Source: Massilia forsythiae | GTDB lineage: Bacteria > Pseudomonadota > Gammaproteobacteria > Burkholderiales > Burkholderiaceae_D | Length of the DNA: 64,000 bases | Assembly (NCBI RefSeq): GCF_012849555.1 | Contig: NZ_CP051685.1 | Span: 5,890,001 to 5,954,000, forward strand | Direction of reading: 5' to 3' | Part shown: positions 1 to 8,265 of the stretch, in pieces | Layout: every line of letters begins with the position of its first letter | How positions within the stretch are numbered: the first letter of the stretch is position 1 | Program-made: the position numbers and the translations under genes | The notes under the pieces: model-generated | Seen by the model: only the letters and a program-made list of their open reading frames with translations | What the model was told of the DNA's origin: nothing | The model's database searches: none

Positions 1-1701
1 GGTTTGACCGTCATCGTCTCGTTCAAGTACGTCACGCTGGTGCTGCGCGCCGACAACCGCGGCGAAGGCGGCATCATGGCGCTGCTGGCGCTGGCCCTGG
101 GCGCGGTCGGCGAACGGCGACGCCTGCACTTCGCGCTGCTGCTGGTGGGCGTGTTCGGCGCCGCCCTGTTCTACGGCGACAGCGTGATCACGCCGGCGAT
201 CTCGGTGCTGTCCGCGGTGGAGGGCCTGGAAGTGGCCACGCCGACGCTGCAGCCCTACGTGGTGCCGCTGACCATCGTCATCCTGGTCGCGCTGTACGCC
301 GTGCAGAGCCACGGCACCGCCGGCATCGGGCGCTGGTTCGGCCCCGTCATGCTGCTGTGGTTCGCGGTGCTGGCGGCGATGGGCATCCTGAACATCGCGC
401 GCAGCCCGGCGATCCTGGCCGCCCTCAACCCGTGGCACGCGGTGCGCTTCTTCGTGGACAACCGCGCAATCGGCTTCCTGGCGCTGGGCGCGGTCGTGCT
501 GGCCTTTACCGGCGCCGAGGCGCTGTACGCCGACATGGGCCACTTCGGCAAGAAGCCGATCCGCCTGGCCTGGTTCGCGGTCGCCTTTCCCGCGCTGGCG
601 CTGAACTACCTGGGCCAGGGCGGGCTGCTGCTGGCGCACCCGGAGGCGATCGCCAATCCGTTCTACCGCCAGCTGGGCAGCTGGAGCGTGTACCCGCTGG
701 TGCTGCTGTCCACCGTGGCCACCGTGATCGCCTCGCAGGCGACCATCTCCGGCACCTTCTCGATGACCAAGGAAGCGATCGCGCTCGGCTTCCTGCCGCG
801 CATGCGCGTGGTGCACACGTCGGAGCGCGAGATCGGCCAGATCTACGTGCCGGCGGTGAACTGGCTGCAATTGGCCGCGGTGCTGCTGGCGGTGGTCGGC
901 TTCGGCTCCTCGGACGCGCTGGCCTCGGCCTACGGCATCGCCGTCACCGCCACCATGCTGGCCACCACGCTGCTGACCTTCTTCGTGATCCGCTACCGCT
1001 GGAAAATGAACCTGGCGCTGTGCCTCGGCGCCACCGCCCTGTTCCTGGCGATCGACGCCGGCTTCTTCTCGGCCAACGTGTTGAAACTGCTGCACGGCGG
1101 CTGGTTCCCGCTGGCGCTCGGCCTGCTGCTGTTCACGCTGATGCTGACCTGGCGGCGCGGCCGCCAGCTGGTGTTCGACAACCTGCAGAAGCACGCGATC
1201 CCGCTCGACGCTTTCCTGGAATCGCTGTTCCTGGCGCCGCCGCTGCGCGTGCCCGGCACCGCCATCTTCCTGCGCGGCGAACGTGACGGCGTGCCGCACG
1301 CGATGCTGCACAACCTCTCGCACAACAAGGTGCTGCACGAGCGCATCGTGTTCCTGACCGTGCGCATCGTCGAGGCGCCGCGCGCCGAGGAGGCGGCGCG
1401 GGTGAAGGTGGCCGGTCTCGGCCACGGCTGCCACCAGGTCGACCTCAGCTTCGGTTTCAAGGACGAGCCGGACATCCCGGCGTTGCTGATGCTGTGCGCG
1501 CGCCATGGCCTGGCGCTGGACATGATGCAGACCTCGTTCTTCATCTCGCGCCAGACCGTGATCTCGACGCCGGGCGCCGGCATGATGCCGTGGCGCGAGC
1601 ACCTGTTCGTGGCGATGCAGCGCAACGCGCGCGACGCCGCCGACTACTACCGCATTCCCAGCAACCGGGTGATCGAACTGGGCACGCAGGTGGAAATCTA
1701 G
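1..1701 (+). CDS. kup: Kup-type low-affinity potassium transporter, 5' end missing
   Basis: The reading frame is open from the first base, so the start lies upstream of the window. The visible 566 residues are the bulk of a Kup/HAK/KT potassium uptake protein of the inner membrane (family about 620-630 aa, so roughly 60 N-terminal residues are missing). The family block FYGDSVITPAISVLSAVEG is present near visible residue 57. A long run of hydrophobic segments follows to about residue 390. The hydrophilic cytosolic tail begins near VPGTAIFLRGERDG and ends with VIELGTQVEI. Kup proteins symport K+ with H+. No operon partner is visible, as the next gene starts about 150 bases downstream. Confidence 0.93.
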   Translation, partial: GLTVIVSFKYVTLVLRADNRGEGGIMALLALALGAVGERRRLHFALLLVGVFGAALFYGDSVITPAISVLSAVEGLEVATPTLQPYVVPLTIVILVALYAVQSHGTAGIGRWFGPVMLLWFAVLAAMGILNIARSPAILAALNPWHAVRFFVDNRAIGFLALGAVVLAFTGAEALYADMGHFGKKPIRLAWFAVAFPALALNYLGQGGLLLAHPEAIANPFYRQLGSWSVYPLVLLSTVATVIASQATISGTFSMTKEAIALGFLPRMRVVHTSEREIGQIYVPAVNWLQLAAVLLAVVGFGSSDALASAYGIAVTATMLATTLLTFFVIRYRWKMNLALCLGATALFLAIDAGFFSANVLKLLHGGWFPLALGLLLFTLMLTWRRGRQLVFDNLQKHAIPLDAFLESLFLAPPLRVPGTAIFLRGERDGVPHAMLHNLSHNKVLHERIVFLTVRIVEAPRAEEAARVKVAGLGHGCHQVDLSFGFKDEPDIPALLMLCARHGLALDMMQTSFFISRQTVISTPGAGMMPWREHLFVAMQRNARDAADYYRIPSNRVIELGTQVEI

Positions 1702-1797
1702 GCTGCTTCCTCATCCGCCCGCTCCCGGGCCGGGAATGGGTCGGCCAGGATGTGGCGCATGAGGGTGGTCCTGGTGCGAAAAGCAAATGCAAGGGTC

Positions 1798-1826
1798 TTG
1801 CGTTTCGAGGCACCCTTGGGTAGCAT
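1798..1826 (+). promoter_or_regulatory. possible sigma70 promoter for the phospholipase-D-like gene
   Basis: TTGCGT at 1798-1803 and TAGCAT at 1821-1826 are separated by 17 bases and lie 30 bases before the predicted start at 1856. The match to consensus is only moderate, and it was found by eye. Confidence 0.3.
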
Positions 1827-1855
1827 GCGCCGTCCGCCACTATCCGCTTCCCGCC

Positions 1856-3094
1856 ATGCGCGCTCCGCTCCTGCTGCTCTCCCTCGGCCTGCTGCTGGCC
1901 CGTCCCGCCCTCGCCGACTTCGCCGCGCGCGGCGTGGAACTGGTGCACACGGTTCCCGTCGAGACCGCGCTGGCCACGCCCGACCTGCGCGACCCCACCG
2001 TGGTGTGGAGCGAGCTGTTCGACGCCGCGAACAAGGAGATCGTGATCGCCCAGTTCTACGCGGCCAGCCAGCGCGGTGCGCGCTTCGAGCGCGTGATCGA
2101 GCGGCTGGCGGCGGCCGGCGCCCGCGGGGTGCGCATCCGCTTCCTGCTGGAAGAGCGCGGTAAATCGATTTCCGACCCGGCGACGGTCGCGCGCCTGCGC
2201 CGCATCCCGAACCTGGAACTGCGCTACCTGGAGTACGGCAAGCTGTCCGCCGACGGCATCATCCACGCCAAGTACCTGGTGGTGGACGGCAAGGCGGCCT
2301 ACCTGGGCAGCCAGAACTTCGACTGGCGCGCGTTCGAGCACATCCACGAGACCGGCGTGCGCATCGATGACGCCACGGTCGCCGCGCAGATGCAGGCGAT
2401 CTTCGACTACGACTGGCGCGCGCAGGACTTGCTGGCGCACGGGCAGTCCGTGGCTGCGCCGGCGCGCACGGTGGCATCCGATGCGGCGTCCGCAACGGCA
2501 TCCGCCGGCGCGCGCCCGGACGTCTACCTGGTCGCCAGCCCGGCCGCCTTCACGCCCGGCGCGGTGCGCGATGCCGAGGCGGAGCTGGTGCGCCTGCTGG
2601 GTCAGGCCCGGGAAGAAGTCGCGGTGCAGCTGCTCGACTACGCACCGCTGTCCTACGGTCCCAACCACACGCGCCCGTACTACGCGGTGATCGACGACGC
2701 CGTGCGCGCGGCGGCGGCGCGCGGGGTCAAGGTCAAGCTGATGGTCTCCAACTGGAATACCGAGGAACCGGCGATCCACTACCTGCAAAGCCTGGCGGTG
2801 CTGCCGAACGTGGAAGTTCGCATCGTCACGCTGCCGCCGGCGGCGCAGGGCGTCATTCCGTTCGCGCGCGTCATCCACAGCAAGCTGATGGTGGTCGACG
2901 GCCGCACCGCCTGGATCGGCACCAGCAACTGGGCCGGCGGCTACCTGGACCGCTCGCGCAACCTGGAGCTGGTGCTGAACGACGCGCGCTTCGCCGCGCG
3001 CCTGCTGCAGCTGCACCGCCAGACCTGGGACTCGCCGTACGCCGCGCCGATCGACGTCGTGCGCCGCTATCCGAAGCCGCTGAAAGGCGGCTGA
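1856..3094 (+). CDS. secreted phospholipase D-like protein with two HKD motifs
   Basis: The 412-aa protein opens with a signal peptide (MRAPLLLLSLGLLLARPALA), which favours the ATG at 1856 over in-frame upstream starts. Two PLD half-sites are visible: HAKYLVVDG near residue 136 and HSKLMVVDG near residue 341. Each is followed by the G(S/T)xN block (LGSQNFDW and IGTSNWAG). This duplicated HKD layout is that of phosphodiesterase/phosphatidyltransferase enzymes in which both histidines form one active site. Export to the periplasm or beyond is inferred from the signal peptide. The substrate cannot be read from sequence; cardiolipin-synthase-like, phospholipase and nuclease activities are all possible. 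It appears monocistronic and converges on the barstar-like gene. Confidence 0.85.
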   Translation: MRAPLLLLSLGLLLARPALADFAARGVELVHTVPVETALATPDLRDPTVVWSELFDAANKEIVIAQFYAASQRGARFERVIERLAAAGARGVRIRFLLEERGKSISDPATVARLRRIPNLELRYLEYGKLSADGIIHAKYLVVDGKAAYLGSQNFDWRAFEHIHETGVRIDDATVAAQMQAIFDYDWRAQDLLAHGQSVAAPARTVASDAASATASAGARPDVYLVASPAAFTPGAVRDAEAELVRLLGQAREEVAVQLLDYAPLSYGPNHTRPYYAVIDDAVRAAAARGVKVKLMVSNWNTEEPAIHYLQSLAVLPNVEVRIVTLPPAAQGVIPFARVIHSKLMVVDGRTAWIGTSNWAGGYLDRSRNLELVLNDARFAARLLQLHRQTWDSPYAAPIDVVRRYPKPLKGG

Positions 3095-3118
3095 CTCGCG
3101 TCCGGTGGCACCTGGCGC

Positions 3119-3571
3119 TCACGCCGGCGGACCGCCGTGCTCCTGCCCGGGCGCCGCACGCAGCACGATGTTCGGATGGCCGGCGAACACCTGCAGCACC
3201 AGGTCGAAATAGGTCGGCCCGCCCTGCGCCAGGCGCGCCAGCGCGGCGCGCACCGGTTCGGGCTTGAACGACTGCGGCTGCGCCAGCTTGTCCAGGTAAT
3301 AGGCGCGCGTGGCCGCCACGCCCAGGGCGGCGCGCGCCCGGTCCATGCCGTGCCAGAGCACCAGCGCCGGCGCCCGGCCGCGCAGCGCGCCGTAGCCGCC
3401 GTACAGCATGTCGTCGAGCGCGTCCAGGCTCGGGCCGAGCGTCCAATCCTCGCCGGCCATGAAGACGCGGTTGATCTCGTCGTAGAACGAGGCGATGCCG
3501 TGGATGGCGGCGCCGTCGATGGCGAGGGTGTGCACGGGCGCGCCGGCGGACGACGTGGAGGGATCGGACAT
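3119..3571 (-). CDS. barstar-family (ribonuclease inhibitor-like) protein
   Basis: This 150-aa cytoplasmic protein has the barstar fold signature: an N-terminal strand (VHTLAIDGAAIHG), a helix (FYDEINRVFM), then the LDALDDMLYGGYG block near residue 50 that corresponds to the barnase-binding helix region of barstar. It is longer than classical barstar (about 90 aa) and carries a C-terminal extension. Barstar-like proteins inhibit secreted or toxin ribonucleases, but no partner RNase is encoded nearby, so a toxin-immunity role is not shown. The start was chosen at MSDPST; an ATG ten codons upstream (3601) is also open, and neither has a clear ribosome binding site. Confidence 0.65.
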   Translation of the reverse strand: MSDPSTSSAGAPVHTLAIDGAAIHGIASFYDEINRVFMAGEDWTLGPSLDALDDMLYGGYGALRGRAPALVLWHGMDRARAALGVAATRAYYLDKLAQPQSFKPEPVRAALARLAQGGPTYFDLVLQVFAGHPNIVLRAAPGQEHGGPPA

Positions 3572-3666
3572 GGGCGTCGGGACGGAGGCCAAAACCCGCA
3601 TATGCGTCCGGCCCGCGCCGATTCAATCGTCCACGCCACGGACGGCGCCGGCGCCGGTGCCGGCGT

Positions 3667-3672
3667 TATAAT
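3667..3672 (+). promoter_or_regulatory. -10 box upstream of the FUSC-family gene
   Basis: A perfect TATAAT lies 44 bases before the chosen start of the downstream gene. No good -35 is seen 16-18 bases upstream. The ATG inside it (3671) is in frame with the downstream gene but would lie on the -10 box, which argues for the ATG at 3716. Confidence 0.4.
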
Positions 3673-3715
3673 GGAGGCATCATTTCCGCTCGCGCAAGCG
3701 AACGACCCGAACCCC

Positions 3716-5878
3716 ATGCACTACGCCCTCGCCCCGCGCACCTTCCTCTTCAGCCATTATTTCTATACCGGCCTGCGCATCGCCGCCGGCATCGTCGGCC
3801 TCACCTCCCTCGCGTACGCCGTGGCCGACCTGCCCACCGCGATGGTGGTGGCGATGGGCGCGCTGTGCACCAGCCTGATGGACCTGCCCAGCCCCCTGCG
3901 CCACAAGTTCAACGAGATGCTGGCCGGCGTGCTGATGTGCTCGCTGGTGGCCTTCGTCGTCAGCCTGTGCTCGCCGGTTCCCTGGCTGCTGCGTAGCGTG
4001 ATCGTGCTGGTCTCCTTCCTCGCCAGCATGATGGTGGTGTACGGCCGCAAGGCGATGCCGCTGCAGTTCGTGGCGCTGTTCGTGATGATGCTGTCGAGCG
4101 AGGCGGCGGCCACGCCGCTGCAGGCGCTGCGCCACGGCGCCCTGTTCTTCGGCGGCGGCGCCGGCTACATGGCGTACGCGATGGTCGTGGTGTGGCTGCT
4201 GCAGCGGCGTCTGAAACAGCAGGTGCTGGCCGAGGCGCTGTACGAGCTGGCGGCGTACACCAGCGCCAAGGCCGGCTGCTACGACATGGCCAATCCGCTC
4301 GCCGCGCAGATGGAAAAGCTGGTGCGCCAGCAGAGCGTGCTGGCCGAACGCCAGCAGGCGGCGCGCGACCTGATCCTGCGCGGCAAGCCCGAAGCGGACG
4401 AAGCGGCGCTGCTGCAGGTGCACTACGCCATGTTCGACCTGTACGAGCTGGTGCTGTCGACCCATACCGACTACGTGCTGCTGCGCCAGCATTTCGCCGA
4501 CGATCCGGTGCTGCCGCTGCTGGGCGACCTGATCGGCAAGGCCGCGCTCGACATCGAATCGGTGGCGTATGCGATGACGCGCGATCGGCCGTCGCGCAGC
4601 AGCATCGATTACCAGCCCGAGCTGCGCGCGCTCGGCGCCGCGCTGCGCAGGCTGCCGCCCGGCACCGGCGAAACCATCGATGCGCAGGCGGTGCTGCGCG
4701 CCGCGCACAACAAGATCGGCGAGGTGATCGCCTCGAACGCGCGCCTGCACGCCGCCAGCCGCGCGCCCCAGGGCGTGCTGCCGGCGGCATCCGGCGCCGC
4801 CCTCAAACCGCTGCTGACCCAGCAGCGCTACAGCCTCGGCATCCTGCTGTCGAACCTGCGCTGGACCTCGCCCACCTTCCGCTTCGCGCTGCGGGTGGCG
4901 ATGGCGATCTCGCTCGGCCTGGTGTCGGCCGAATGGCTGCCCTGGACCTCGCACGGCTACTGGACCGCGCTGACCATCGCCGTGGTGCTGAAGCCGAACT
5001 TCAGCCTAACCCGCCAGCGCCGTGCCGACCGCCTGGTCGGCACCCTGGTCGGCTGCCTGCTGACCGCCGCGATCCTGCACTTCGTGCACGCGCCGGCGCT
5101 GCTGTTCGGCTTCCTGTTCGTGGCCACCGCGGCCGGCCCCACCTTCCTCACCATCAAGTACCGCTACACCGCGATCGCCGCCAGCGTGCAGGCCCTGCTG
5201 CTGATCGGCCTGACCGTGCCGCACGACGCCAGCGTCATCAGCGAGCGCCTGCTGGACACGCTGCTCGGTACCCTGATCGCCACCTTCTTCAGCTACGTGC
5301 TGCCGAGCTGGGAATACCAGAGCCTGCCGCTGCTGGTGGACGCGGTGCGCGAAGCCCACCGCAAGTACATCGGCGCCGCCGCCGACCTGCTGCTGGGCCG
5401 CACGGGCGACGACGTGCCCTACCGCATCAGCCGCAAGGGCTTCATGGACAGCCTGGCGAACCTGAGCGCGGCGCTCGGGCGCATGCTGGAAGAGCCGGCG
5501 CGCAAGCGGCGCGCGGTGGCGGAACTGAACAGGTTCACCGTCCAGAACTACCTGCTGGCGGCGCACGTGGCAGCGCTGCGGGTGCTGTTGCGGCGTTACG
5601 CGGAAGGCTTGCCGCGGGCGGAGGTGGAAGCCGTGCTCGGATGCCTGTTCGCCGGGCCGGGGGTGGCCCCGGGCGCGGCGCCGGCGCCGGCACCGGCCGG
5701 TGTCGCTGCGGGTGGACAGCCGGGACGGAACACGGCATGGGCGGGCTGGGTGCCGCTGCAGCGGCGCATCCGCCTGCTGCAGCAGGACGCGGCGCAGTTG
5801 GCGCTGAGCGGGGCCGCCATCGATGCGGCCCTGGGAAGGTCACTGCCGGAAAAAACAGTCACTGAAAAGATTGCCTGA
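3716..5878 (+). CDS. FUSC/YccS-type inner-membrane protein
   Basis: The 720-aa protein has two hydrophobic blocks, at about residues 15-165 and 375-550. Each is followed by a long cytosolic helical stretch, which is the duplicated layout of the fusaric-acid-resistance (FUSC) superfamily, including YccS and YhfK. The second block contains the family-like run WTALTIAVVLKPNFSLTRQR, with the conserved Rxx(D)R turn. These proteins are thought to be efflux or envelope transporters; the substrate is unknown. No membrane-fusion partner (HlyD/EmrA type) lies beside it. The N-terminus starts with MHYALAPRTF; longer in-frame starts run into the divergent barstar-like gene. The C-terminal 90 residues are Ala/Gly/Pro rich. 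Confidence 0.75.
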   Translation: MHYALAPRTFLFSHYFYTGLRIAAGIVGLTSLAYAVADLPTAMVVAMGALCTSLMDLPSPLRHKFNEMLAGVLMCSLVAFVVSLCSPVPWLLRSVIVLVSFLASMMVVYGRKAMPLQFVALFVMMLSSEAAATPLQALRHGALFFGGGAGYMAYAMVVVWLLQRRLKQQVLAEALYELAAYTSAKAGCYDMANPLAAQMEKLVRQQSVLAERQQAARDLILRGKPEADEAALLQVHYAMFDLYELVLSTHTDYVLLRQHFADDPVLPLLGDLIGKAALDIESVAYAMTRDRPSRSSIDYQPELRALGAALRRLPPGTGETIDAQAVLRAAHNKIGEVIASNARLHAASRAPQGVLPAASGAALKPLLTQQRYSLGILLSNLRWTSPTFRFALRVAMAISLGLVSAEWLPWTSHGYWTALTIAVVLKPNFSLTRQRRADRLVGTLVGCLLTAAILHFVHAPALLFGFLFVATAAGPTFLTIKYRYTAIAASVQALLLIGLTVPHDASVISERLLDTLLGTLIATFFSYVLPSWEYQSLPLLVDAVREAHRKYIGAAADLLLGRTGDDVPYRISRKGFMDSLANLSAALGRMLEEPARKRRAVAELNRFTVQNYLLAAHVAALRVLLRRYAEGLPRAEVEAVLGCLFAGPGVAPGAAPAPAPAGVAAGGQPGRNTAWAGWVPLQRRIRLLQQDAAQLALSGAAIDAALGRSLPEKTVTEKIA

Positions 5879-5971
5879 TCCGTAAAAATTTCTTTCTTCC
5901 AATGTTACAATCCGCAATCTTTAGGACAACAGTGATGGGCTATAGTTGCTCAGGTACTTCAGCATGTACAT

Positions 5972-6370
5972 ATGAGCGATATCGACCAACATCTTGTTTC
6001 CGAGGCGCGGCGCGTACGCGCGGCGCTCGAAGCCCTGGTGGCCCGGTTCGATCGTCTCCTCAAGCAGGGTGAAGGCATCGCGCAATCGAGCATCGCCGCC
6101 CAGAACCTGTTGCTGAAGATGGAAACCTCGCGGCTGCGCGACGAACTGCGCGCGCTCGACCGCTTCGGTACCATCTACGGCGCGCGCCAACCCTACAGCG
6201 ACGTCGAACGCGTGTTCTTCGGCGTCGCGGTGCGCCAGGCGCACGCCGAGTTCTCCAGGTTTCCCGTCACCGGGCCGGCCAACCCCGATTGGGCCGCCGA
6301 CCTGCGCAAGGTACGGCACCAGCTGACCCAGTCCCTCGAATCCCTACACCGGTATTTTCCCGACGCCTAG
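5972..6370 (+). CDS. hypothetical protein, helical
   Basis: The 132-aa product is not recognised. It is hydrophilic and predicted largely helical: an N-terminal coiled-coil-like stretch (residues 5-60, rich in Ala, Arg, Leu and Glu) and a second helix at residues 105-130. It has no signal peptide and no cysteines. It is flanked by the FUSC-family gene (93 bases upstream) and the Fur-controlled sodA pair. No strong Shine-Dalgarno sequence precedes the ATG. Codon use matches the high-GC core, which supports it as a real gene. Confidence 0.55.
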   Translation: MSDIDQHLVSEARRVRAALEALVARFDRLLKQGEGIAQSSIAAQNLLLKMETSRLRDELRALDRFGTIYGARQPYSDVERVFFGVAVRQAHAEFSRFPVTGPANPDWAADLRKVRHQLTQSLESLHRYFPDA

Positions 6371-6473
6371 CGCATCCCGGCGCCCTGCGCGCCATCCCCG
6401 CACGGTGAAACGAGCCGCTTCGTGGCGCCCCTGTCTGTATCGCTAAGGACAAGATCGTCCAGAACGACCCGAC

Positions 6474-6507
6474 TTGTCAATTCAAATGAGAATGATTATC
6501 ATTCATT
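6474..6507 (+). promoter_or_regulatory. Fur box overlapping a sigma70 promoter for the orf-sodA pair
   Basis: TTGTCA (6474-6479) and TATCAT (6497-6502) are 17 bases apart. The -10 lies inside GAGAATGATTATCATTCAT (6489-6507), which matches 14 of 19 positions of the Fur consensus. Iron-loaded Fur bound here would block RNA polymerase, so the operon is expected to be induced by iron limitation. Confidence 0.75.
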
Positions 6508-6550
6508 AGAATAAATCGTGCGGCCGTCCCGCACCAGCCAGGGGTTTGTC

Positions 6551-7039
6551 ATGCACATGGATATCGCCGCATCGCTCTCGTGGAACCGCTCGCCCCAGGA
6601 GATCAGCCTGCCGCGCTGGGAAGCCGTCACCCGCAAGGCGATCGCGCTCATGCGCAGCGCCGGCGCGGGCCCGGCCCTGGCCGACCACGAGTGTGCGCTG
6701 GCCATCGCCTGCCGCCTCATCGACGCGCCGCCGTCCGGCCGCGCGCAGGACTGCGTGGCCGCACTGGTGGTGTCGCACCACAACCTTGCCGACCTGTGGC
6801 GCGCGCGCGGCGATACCGGTGGCGCCGCGGCTCACCTGTGCCGCGCGCACGAAGCGCTGCTGGCGCTGGCCTCCGACGACGGCCGCGACGCCTGCCTGCG
6901 CCAGGCCGCGCTGCGGCACCTGCGCGAAACGCATCTGGCACTGGTAGCGCATGCGGCGCGGCATGGACCGCACGACCGCATCACCCGCGCGCTGCGCCAG
7001 GGCATGCTCGCCTTCGAGCGCGGCCCGGCGCGGCACTGA
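6551..7039 (+). CDS. hypothetical protein co-transcribed with sodA
   Basis: The 162-aa protein starts at the ATG following an AGGGG-like ribosome binding site (MHMDIAASLSW). It is helical, rich in Ala, His and Cys (HECALAIACRLID, VSHHNLADLW, HLCRAHEALL), and looks like a small tetratricopeptide-like helical protein. It has no signal peptide. It ends 30 bases before sodA and shares the Fur-controlled promoter. In pseudomonads a small unknown gene (orfX) also precedes sodA in a Fur-regulated operon, so the arrangement is comparable, although homology between the two proteins was not tested. Its function is unknown; a role in manganese or iron-limited stress is an inference from position only. 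Confidence 0.65.
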   Translation: MHMDIAASLSWNRSPQEISLPRWEAVTRKAIALMRSAGAGPALADHECALAIACRLIDAPPSGRAQDCVAALVVSHHNLADLWRARGDTGGAAAHLCRAHEALLALASDDGRDACLRQAALRHLRETHLALVAHAARHGPHDRITRALRQGMLAFERGPARH

Positions 7040-7069
7040 ACCGCCGTTTCAACCCTTCAGGAGATCAAC

Positions 7070-7696
7070 ATGCCGTATACCCTGCCCGCCTTGCCCTACC
7101 CGGTGGACGCCCTCGAACCGCACATCGATGCGCGCACGATGGACATCCACCACACCAGGCATCACCAGGCCTACATCAATAACCTGAATGCCGCGCTGGA
7201 GGGAACCGGATACGCGGACCTGCCGGTGGAGACCCTGGTCGCCCGGGTCGAATCGCTGCCCGAATCGATCCGGCTGGCGGTACGCAACAACGGCGGCGGC
7301 CATGCCAACCACAGCCTGTTCTGGACGGTGATGTCGCCGCAGGGCGGCGGCCGGCCGGAAGGCGCGCTCGCGCAGGCAATCGACGCCGACCTCGGCGGGT
7401 TCGACGCGTTCAAGGAGGCGTTCACCAAGGCCGCGCTGACGCGCTTCGGCAGCGGCTGGGCATGGCTGAGTGTCGACCGCCAAGGCAAGCTGGTGGTGGA
7501 AAGCAGCGGCAACCAGGACAGCCCGCTGATGACCGGCATCGCCTCGGGGAATACGCCGATCCTCGGGCTGGACGTGTGGGAGCACGCGTACTACCTGAAG
7601 TACGAGAACCGGCGGCCGGAATACATCGCCGCGTTCTACAACGTGGTCGATTGGGCGGAGGTAGCGCGGCGCCATGCTGCCACGTCGGCGCGCTGA
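7070..7696 (+). CDS. sodA: superoxide dismutase, Mn type
   Basis: The 208-aa enzyme converts superoxide to O2 and H2O2 in the cytoplasm. The four metal ligands are visible: H27, H81 (in GGGHANHSLFW), D168 and H172 (in DVWEHAYY). The block GNQDSPLM, with the active-site glutamine in the Mn-type position, and GGGHANH point to the manganese enzyme rather than FeSOD. A ribosome binding site (AGGAG) sits 8 bases before the ATG. It is the second gene of a Fur-box-controlled pair, consistent with replacing an iron SOD when iron is scarce. A strong hairpin terminator follows. Confidence 0.95.
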   Translation: MPYTLPALPYPVDALEPHIDARTMDIHHTRHHQAYINNLNAALEGTGYADLPVETLVARVESLPESIRLAVRNNGGGHANHSLFWTVMSPQGGGRPEGALAQAIDADLGGFDAFKEAFTKAALTRFGSGWAWLSVDRQGKLVVESSGNQDSPLMTGIASGNTPILGLDVWEHAYYLKYENRRPEYIAAFYNVVDWAEVARRHAATSAR

Positions 7697-7745
7697 AGCC
7701 GCGCTGCAAAAGCTGCGGAAAAAAGAAAAGCCACCTCGCGGTGTA

Positions 7746-7782
7746 ATGCCGTTCAGTGAAGGCTGAACGGCATTTTTCTTTT
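7746..7782 (+). terminator. rho-independent terminator of sodA
   Basis: An 11-bp perfect stem (ATGCCGTTCAG with CTGAACGGCAT) and a 6-base loop are followed by TTTTCTTTT. This hairpin marks the right edge of the left core block; IS remnants begin just beyond. Confidence 0.9.
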
Positions 7783-7825
7783 CAGGTGTTGTAAGCGGTA
7801 GCAGGAGCTGTTAACCTGCGTCACC

Positions 7826-7938
7826 ATGTTTGATGACGCGCTCCATTTTCTCGTGCAAGCTCAGAAAGCTCCGAATTGGGCGCGCCTTGCCCTACGAGTG
7901 GATCGAGCAGGCGGTTGCTTACATAGATCCTGGCGGCT
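7826..7938 (+). pseudogene. possible IS4-like transposase N-terminal scrap
   Basis: One frame reads RALPYEWIEQAVAYIDPG, which resembles the N-terminal LPxEWIEQA block of IS4-family transposases, followed by PPA and a stop. It runs directly into the IS5-type remnant, with no start or terminal repeat. The assignment rests on one short motif. Confidence 0.25.
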
Positions 7939-8207
7939 ACCCGCCGGCTTGACCGGAAGATCTGGAAAAAGTGGAATGAATATCACCGGCGCAGCCTTGT
8001 CGAGACCAAAATGCGTTGCTTCAAGCTGCTTGGTGAACGCGTGATGGCGCGCGACTTCGACCGTCAGGTCGCCGAGTTGTACGTTCGTGCCGCCATCCTC
8101 AATCGCTTAACCCGTTTGAGCACGGCCACGACGGTGGCAGTAAATATGCCGTAAATCCGTCTGGGGTTTGGAGTGCTACGCGCTCAACCGATTTATGCAA
8201 CAAAGCC
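7939..8207 (+). pseudogene. C-terminal remnant of an IS903-like IS5-family transposase with right terminal repeat
   Basis: The frame from 7939 to the stop at 8154 encodes 71 residues matching the C-terminus of the copy at 9594-10531 nearly residue for residue (LDRKIWKKWNEYHRRSLVETK..., ending TVAVNMP). The right inverted repeat ATTTATGCAACAAAGCC is intact at 8191-8207 and is the reverse complement of the left repeat at 9534-9550. The 5' three quarters of the element are gone. Confidence 0.8.
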
Positions 8208-8265
8208 CTTTCGGCCGGCAGTGCGCGAACTGCAGCGAAGCAGAACGCTGTTCCGCCTCCGGTTG

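Noticed and set aside
3137..3715. N-terminal extension of the FUSC-family gene to 913 aa
   Set aside because: The extension is antisense to the barstar-like gene and has no membrane or family features; the protein family starts at MHYALAP.
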